Assembly: GCA_004794785.1 (NCBI GenBank)
Contig: SJOL01004811.1
Location: forward strand, 109,341 to 173,340
Direction: 5' to 3'
Length of the DNA: 64,000 bases
DNA from: Opisthorchis felineus
Taxonomy: Eukaryota; Platyhelminthes; Trematoda; Opisthorchiida; Opisthorchiidae
Shown: one piece after another, positions 60,451-64,000 of the stretch
How positions within the stretch are numbered: the first letter of the stretch is position 1
Layout: the number at the start of each line of letters is the position of its first letter
The notes under the pieces: model-generated
Told to the model about the DNA's origin: nothing
The model's input: the letters and a program-made list of their open reading frames with translations, nothing else
The model's database searches: none
Position numbers and translations under genes: made by a program

Positions 60451-61069
60451 ACGAGGAACACAACCAGCTAAAGTTGGGTCTCCCGTTAAAACCAAATTAG
60501 TGCGCAAATAGGAGTATAAGGGTGAATACTCCCATTCTTTGCGACAAGCTGTTGTCGGGAAGATTACAGTAGTCGGGACCGAAACCCAGCAAAATAGCAC
60601 TACTCGCAGCGAAATGATAAATGTTAAGTCTCGTCGATTCATCAAGCAAAACATGAAATAATGACACTAGATTTGCCGCAAATATGGGATTTGTGACGGG
60701 CATGTCAGAGTCAAGCGCTGAATGTATTATTCATCAATAGTGTAGTATTGTCCTACAGCCGCGAAAAACCCATACATCCAGTTAACATGTATTAGGATAC
60801 ACGTATCGCGATATCTCGAACATCGTAGCAACTGGAACATGAGGCGGCCTGGTGCAGCACATTCGGTTGCCTGGAGACATCACAAACGAGGGATTTCGCT
60901 GGGTTCCAGGTGAGTCTCTCGAAAAACCAAATTTGTTTGCAAATGAGTGTATTTCGATGTATTAGGATACTTACATTCCACTTCCACCCCCTCACACACA
61001 CATACATGTATGTGTAAGCACCGAGTGACGGGTGAACGCGGTTTAGAAGCAAACCAATAAGGTTCCCCT
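60451..61069. other. Unassigned; CAAATGAGTGT motif
   Basis: CCAAATTTGTTTGCAAATGA followed by GTGTATTTCGATG at 60,926-60,958 matches, in inverted orientation, the outer flank of the 26.3-kb terminal repeat. It may be another fragment of that element. A 188-codon minus frame (60,792-61,358) overlaps the duplication and has no recognised motif. Confidence 0.4.
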
Positions 61070-61500
61070 GTTCAGAACGATGCCAGCTTTTTCCAAGAAA
61101 GGAGTTACATACACCCACACACAACCCAGAGGAAGGAAGCCAGCTAAAGAAAAGTGCAAAAAAGTGATATGGCCGGTTGTTACAGGATCCTTCACACGTA
61201 CCTTCAATACCCAGAGTAGAATGGTCGGGTGGCGAAGCTAAGAAATACGCAAAAAAAGTCAAGTGAAGGAGCTGTTCCATGGTCAGAGAAAAGAATGAAA
61301 AAACAAGAGATACACATACGCACAACAATCCACCGCTTGCTAACATCAGCGGAAACAACTATATGGAAGAGAAATCGGAACAAATAATTCACCGCTCAAG
61401 GGGTCTTAACAGTTCAGTCCACCCCGTCGCCATATTACATGAAGATCCACACTGACTGCGATTGTCTATAGAAAAGTAAGTGGTTGGGACGAGAAAACTT
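61070..61500 (+). repeat. Direct duplication H, unit 1
   Basis: About 430 bases align throughout with 62,131-62,554 in the same orientation: shared blocks include AGCTTTTTCCAAGAAAGGAG, AAAGTGATATGGC, GGTTGTTACAGGATC, CTTCAATACCC, GAGCTGTTCCA and CTGCGAT. Strand is nominal. Confidence 0.85.
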
Positions 61501-62130
61501 CAAGTTCTGTAATATAGTACAGGAAAGTTAGAATCCCCGCATCGACGTAAACTGGAAGGAAAGGTGATTAACGGTGTACAGTTAAGCATCAGCACCTACA
61601 CTGCCACTAACCTGCCAACTACCCCACCTACTAATCCAGAATATTTAACGCGACCACACAGTGTGCAAGCCCTGGCCGGTGTATAGCCGATGCCCAAAAC
61701 AAACGGGTTTGTGGAGCCGGAAACTCCGTGAAAAACTCGCTAAGAGATTACTGAATGACAAGTTAAAAACAGCTACCATATATTTTTAAAGACCACAATC
61801 GGTTGTTTGACTGAGCAGTTAAAATCGCTCGAGAAGGCAATTAGAGTGGGATTGATTATTTGAGACACAAGTATGCGATAACAATACTCTCAGTAAGCGG
61901 TAAACCCAGCGAGCCCGAATGGCGTTGCTTGCTGAGTGAAATGCTCTATTCGAGTCTTCACAATGCCAGGGAGATGGTATTTCTGCGAACATAGACCTCT
62001 CGCACTTAGCACACTACTCTATCCAACCCAATCATCCTGATCAAACCATGAGGCAATTAGGAACAAATATGGGCTTTATACGAAGCTTATGATTTCGTAT
62101 CAAAGAACATGAATACGTGCATGTTATCAG

Positions 62131-62554
62131 GTTCAGAACGACATCAGCTTTTTCCAAGAAAGGAGACACATCCATCCACATACAACCCAGAGTAAAGAAA
62201 CCAGCAAAGGAAACACATTAACAAAGTGATATGGCTGGTTGTTACAGGATCTTTTTTCACATACCTTCAATACCCGGGGTAGAATGGACGGGTGGCGGAG
62301 CTACGAAATACGCAGAAAAGTTACGCATAAGAGCTGTTCCACAGTCAGAAAAACTGAAAACACCATGAGTTACAAACACACGACAATCCATCGCTTCCTA
62401 CCACCAGTAGGCAGTATTGTATCTCAGAAAAATCGGGACAAATAACAACGCTCAAGGGACTTTAAGACCTGACTGTAATCCGTCTCCATATTACACCAGG
62501 ACCCACATTAACTGCGATCGTCTATAGAGGGGTCGGTTGTCAGGACAGGGAAAC
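62131..62554 (+). repeat. Direct duplication H, unit 2
   Basis: Second unit, 1,061 bases from the first, with roughly four in five bases shared by eye and a few small indels. Single-base differences are spread evenly, so the duplication is old. Confidence 0.85.
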
Positions 62555-62607
62555 TTACGTTCATTAGATAGCACTCGAACTACTGTTTCGACTGCCGAAG
62601 CACTTAC

Positions 62608-62690
62608 ACCAAAAGTACACTGGACATCTCCCGTAGTTAGCCATTGACATTACCTTCAATTGCGGATCGACTGATTGCCAGAAAAAAACT
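62608..62690 (+). repeat. Repeat D, copy 2
   Basis: ACCAAAAGTACACTGGACAT, CTCCCGTAGTTAG and GATTGCCAGAA match 59,666-59,742 over about 75 bases. Unknown family. Confidence 0.5.
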
Positions 62691-63237
62691 GATTCCAAAC
62701 CTGTTTCTAACAGGCTGAATGCTGTATGCTGAATGCAACACACATTCGTTCCTGCAACCAAGATTTTCCATTCCAGCTGTACACTTGGAAAAATTGCTCG
62801 CTGATGATCAGCATCACAGCGAAATTACCGACCACATCACATCAAATGTCACAGTGACTAGACCGGATCGGACGCAACCCCTGGATATTGTGCCTACTAA
62901 TGTTCCCATACCAAAGTAGGGCAGCAACATTACACAACAGAACAGCCCGGTGTTCAACGAGACGACACATCAATTTTCGTTGAAGATAAGACGAAGAAAG
63001 GGATAGCGACGCCTTTCTCAGTGGATAGCATCGAAACTAGGAACTAGACGAAAGGCCCCTCCTGTCTACGATTCGCTCTCAGGCTACGTGAAATATATAC
63101 GGTTGGTGACTAACCATACGGATAACACCCCTGCGGAACTCATGTGGTCAATCTGCAACCGAATAGTTGAGTGAACTGTTCACTTCTTGCGTGAAGTGAA
63201 CAGCCATTTTCATATTACAAAACAAATGCAGTTGTGT

Positions 63238-63589
63238 GGGTATTTCCTATTTGCCTGAGTGTGTTTATACAGCATTTGAAGATTATCTGTGATCTCCTAA
63301 CGTGATTGGCAAGTTGGGTGACAGCGTTTTTCGTGAATGTATTGTGCGTTCTTCATCTTGATTGCGCTGTGGTTTGCGTTCCTTCGAGTCGATCGGTCAT
63401 CCAGATGAGAATGTAAGGAATCGGGATGACCAATCGATCCGATGGGACCCAAACCACAACGCAGCAAAGATCACGAAAGGACCAATGAATTCACGGAAAT
63501 CGCTATCAACCAACTAGCCAATCACGTTAGGAGGTAACAGATAATCTTCAATTGCTATATGAACACACGCAGGCAAACGGGAGTTACCC
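63238..63589. repeat. Large imperfect palindrome (inverted repeat, 165-base arms)
   Basis: Left arm 63,238-63,402 and right arm 63,424-63,589 are reverse complements at about 80 percent identity, separated by 21 bases. Strong blocks: GAAGATTATCTGT, CTCCTAACGTGATTGGC, GTGGTTTG and GATCGGTCATCC against their complements. A transcript could form one long hairpin. Confidence 0.9.
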
Positions 63590-63700
63590 AATCAACTGCG
63601 CACTGATAACGCCTCCTCGTATGGTGACGAAAAGTTTGCCAGTCAATTGCCAAGCTCGGAGAACAGATCAGCAGCTACGTGATCAACAACCACTAGATTA
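63590..63700 (+). repeat. Repeat G, copy 3, abutting the palindrome
   Basis: CAACTGCGCACTGATAACGC, GGTGACGAAAAGTTTGCC, AGTCAATTGCCAAGCTCGGA and ACAGATCAGCAGCTACGTGA match 43,872-43,985. The ribozyme-like core is worn here (CTGATAA, GAAAA). Confidence 0.7.
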
Positions 63701-64000
63701 TTTAATATTATTTCCAATACCACGGCGTCATATCCAAGATGAGCTATGTCTTCTGCGAACCCGATGTTTGTGAGCGGATGCTCCGGGAGCACTTCGACTC
63801 CACAGGCATTAGAGGCTGAAAGTGAGTCTTCCATAATCGTATCAATGACGAAGTGGAAGAGGAAAGTTGAAATAGGACAGCCTTGCCTGACACTATTTAA
63901 TATGGTGAACTCAGGAGGGAGCTTCTGTATGACCTGGAAACGAAGTATGAAAACATTAACCAGTAAACTGTGTCGGGTCGATAACTGCCGCCTATCTGGA
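63701..64000 (-). mobile_element. LINE reverse-transcriptase fragment, runs off the window
   Basis: One open minus-strand frame from the window end: LPPEFTILNSVRQGCPISTF (family SS.FT.S.GVRQGCPLSP.LF), FHFVIDTIMEDSL, GVEVLPEHPLTNIGFAEDIA (family YADDIALL; the first catalytic D of YADD is replaced by E) and VVLEIILNNL. It is the palm-domain part missing from the LINE at 0.3-2 kb and looks like the same broad family. Homology stops at about 63,700, where the reading frame enters repeat G. The altered YADD motif makes it inactive. Confidence 0.85.

Noticed and set aside
60792..61358. 188-codon minus-strand frame with hydrophobic N-terminus
   Set aside because: Half of it lies in the duplicated unit H, whose second copy does not keep the frame open; probably not coding.
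1..64000. CRISPR arrays, rRNA genes, bacterial operons
   Set aside because: No regularly spaced direct repeats, no rRNA-like sequence and no dense long reading frames with ribosome-binding sites were seen.

Overview
The window looks like repeat-rich nuclear DNA of a flatworm, most probably a food-borne trematode (liver or lung fluke type). The grounds are indirect: moderate GC; no operons or dense long reading frames; decayed LINE, Penelope-like and tRNA-derived SINE copies of kinds common in trematodes; and a few short coding pieces bounded by GT/AG splice signals. Naming the species would need a database search. There is one assembly gap (25,766-26,293).

Layout. 0.3-2.0 kb (minus): a broken LINE with apurinic-type endonuclease and reverse transcriptase. 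3.5-7.4 kb and 12 kb: copies of three tRNA-derived SINE families (A, B, C). 10.5-10.9 kb (minus): an unrecognised possible secreted protein. 19.9-21.3 kb (plus): a decayed Penelope-like element with reverse transcriptase and GIY-YIG endonuclease. 26.3 kb, just after the gap (minus): a Penelope-type terminal repeat carrying an apparently intact minimal hammerhead ribozyme; decayed relatives lie at 17.85, 38.9, 39.2 and 60.3 kb. 26.5-31 kb (minus): several candidate exons of unknown gene(s). 31-54 kb: mostly unassigned, with scattered repeats and one candidate exon at 48.7 kb. 54.3-59.2 kb (minus): the best host-gene evidence, namely two phase-compatible exons ending in a coiled coil, a second paralogous coiled-coil last exon 2.9 kb away, and a further candidate exon at 59.1 kb. 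61-62.6 kb: a direct duplication of about 430 bp. 63.2-64 kb: a 350-bp imperfect palindrome, a repeat with a hammerhead-like core, then a LINE reverse-transcriptase fragment that runs off the window.

How it fits together: most of the recognisable content is retroelement debris. The SINEs would have depended on LINE machinery of the kind seen at both ends of the window. The Penelope-like element and the ribozyme-bearing terminal repeats form a second system. The most interesting signals are the hammerhead with its decay series, a second repeat family with a hammerhead-like core beside a large palindrome, and the duplicated coiled-coil last exon.
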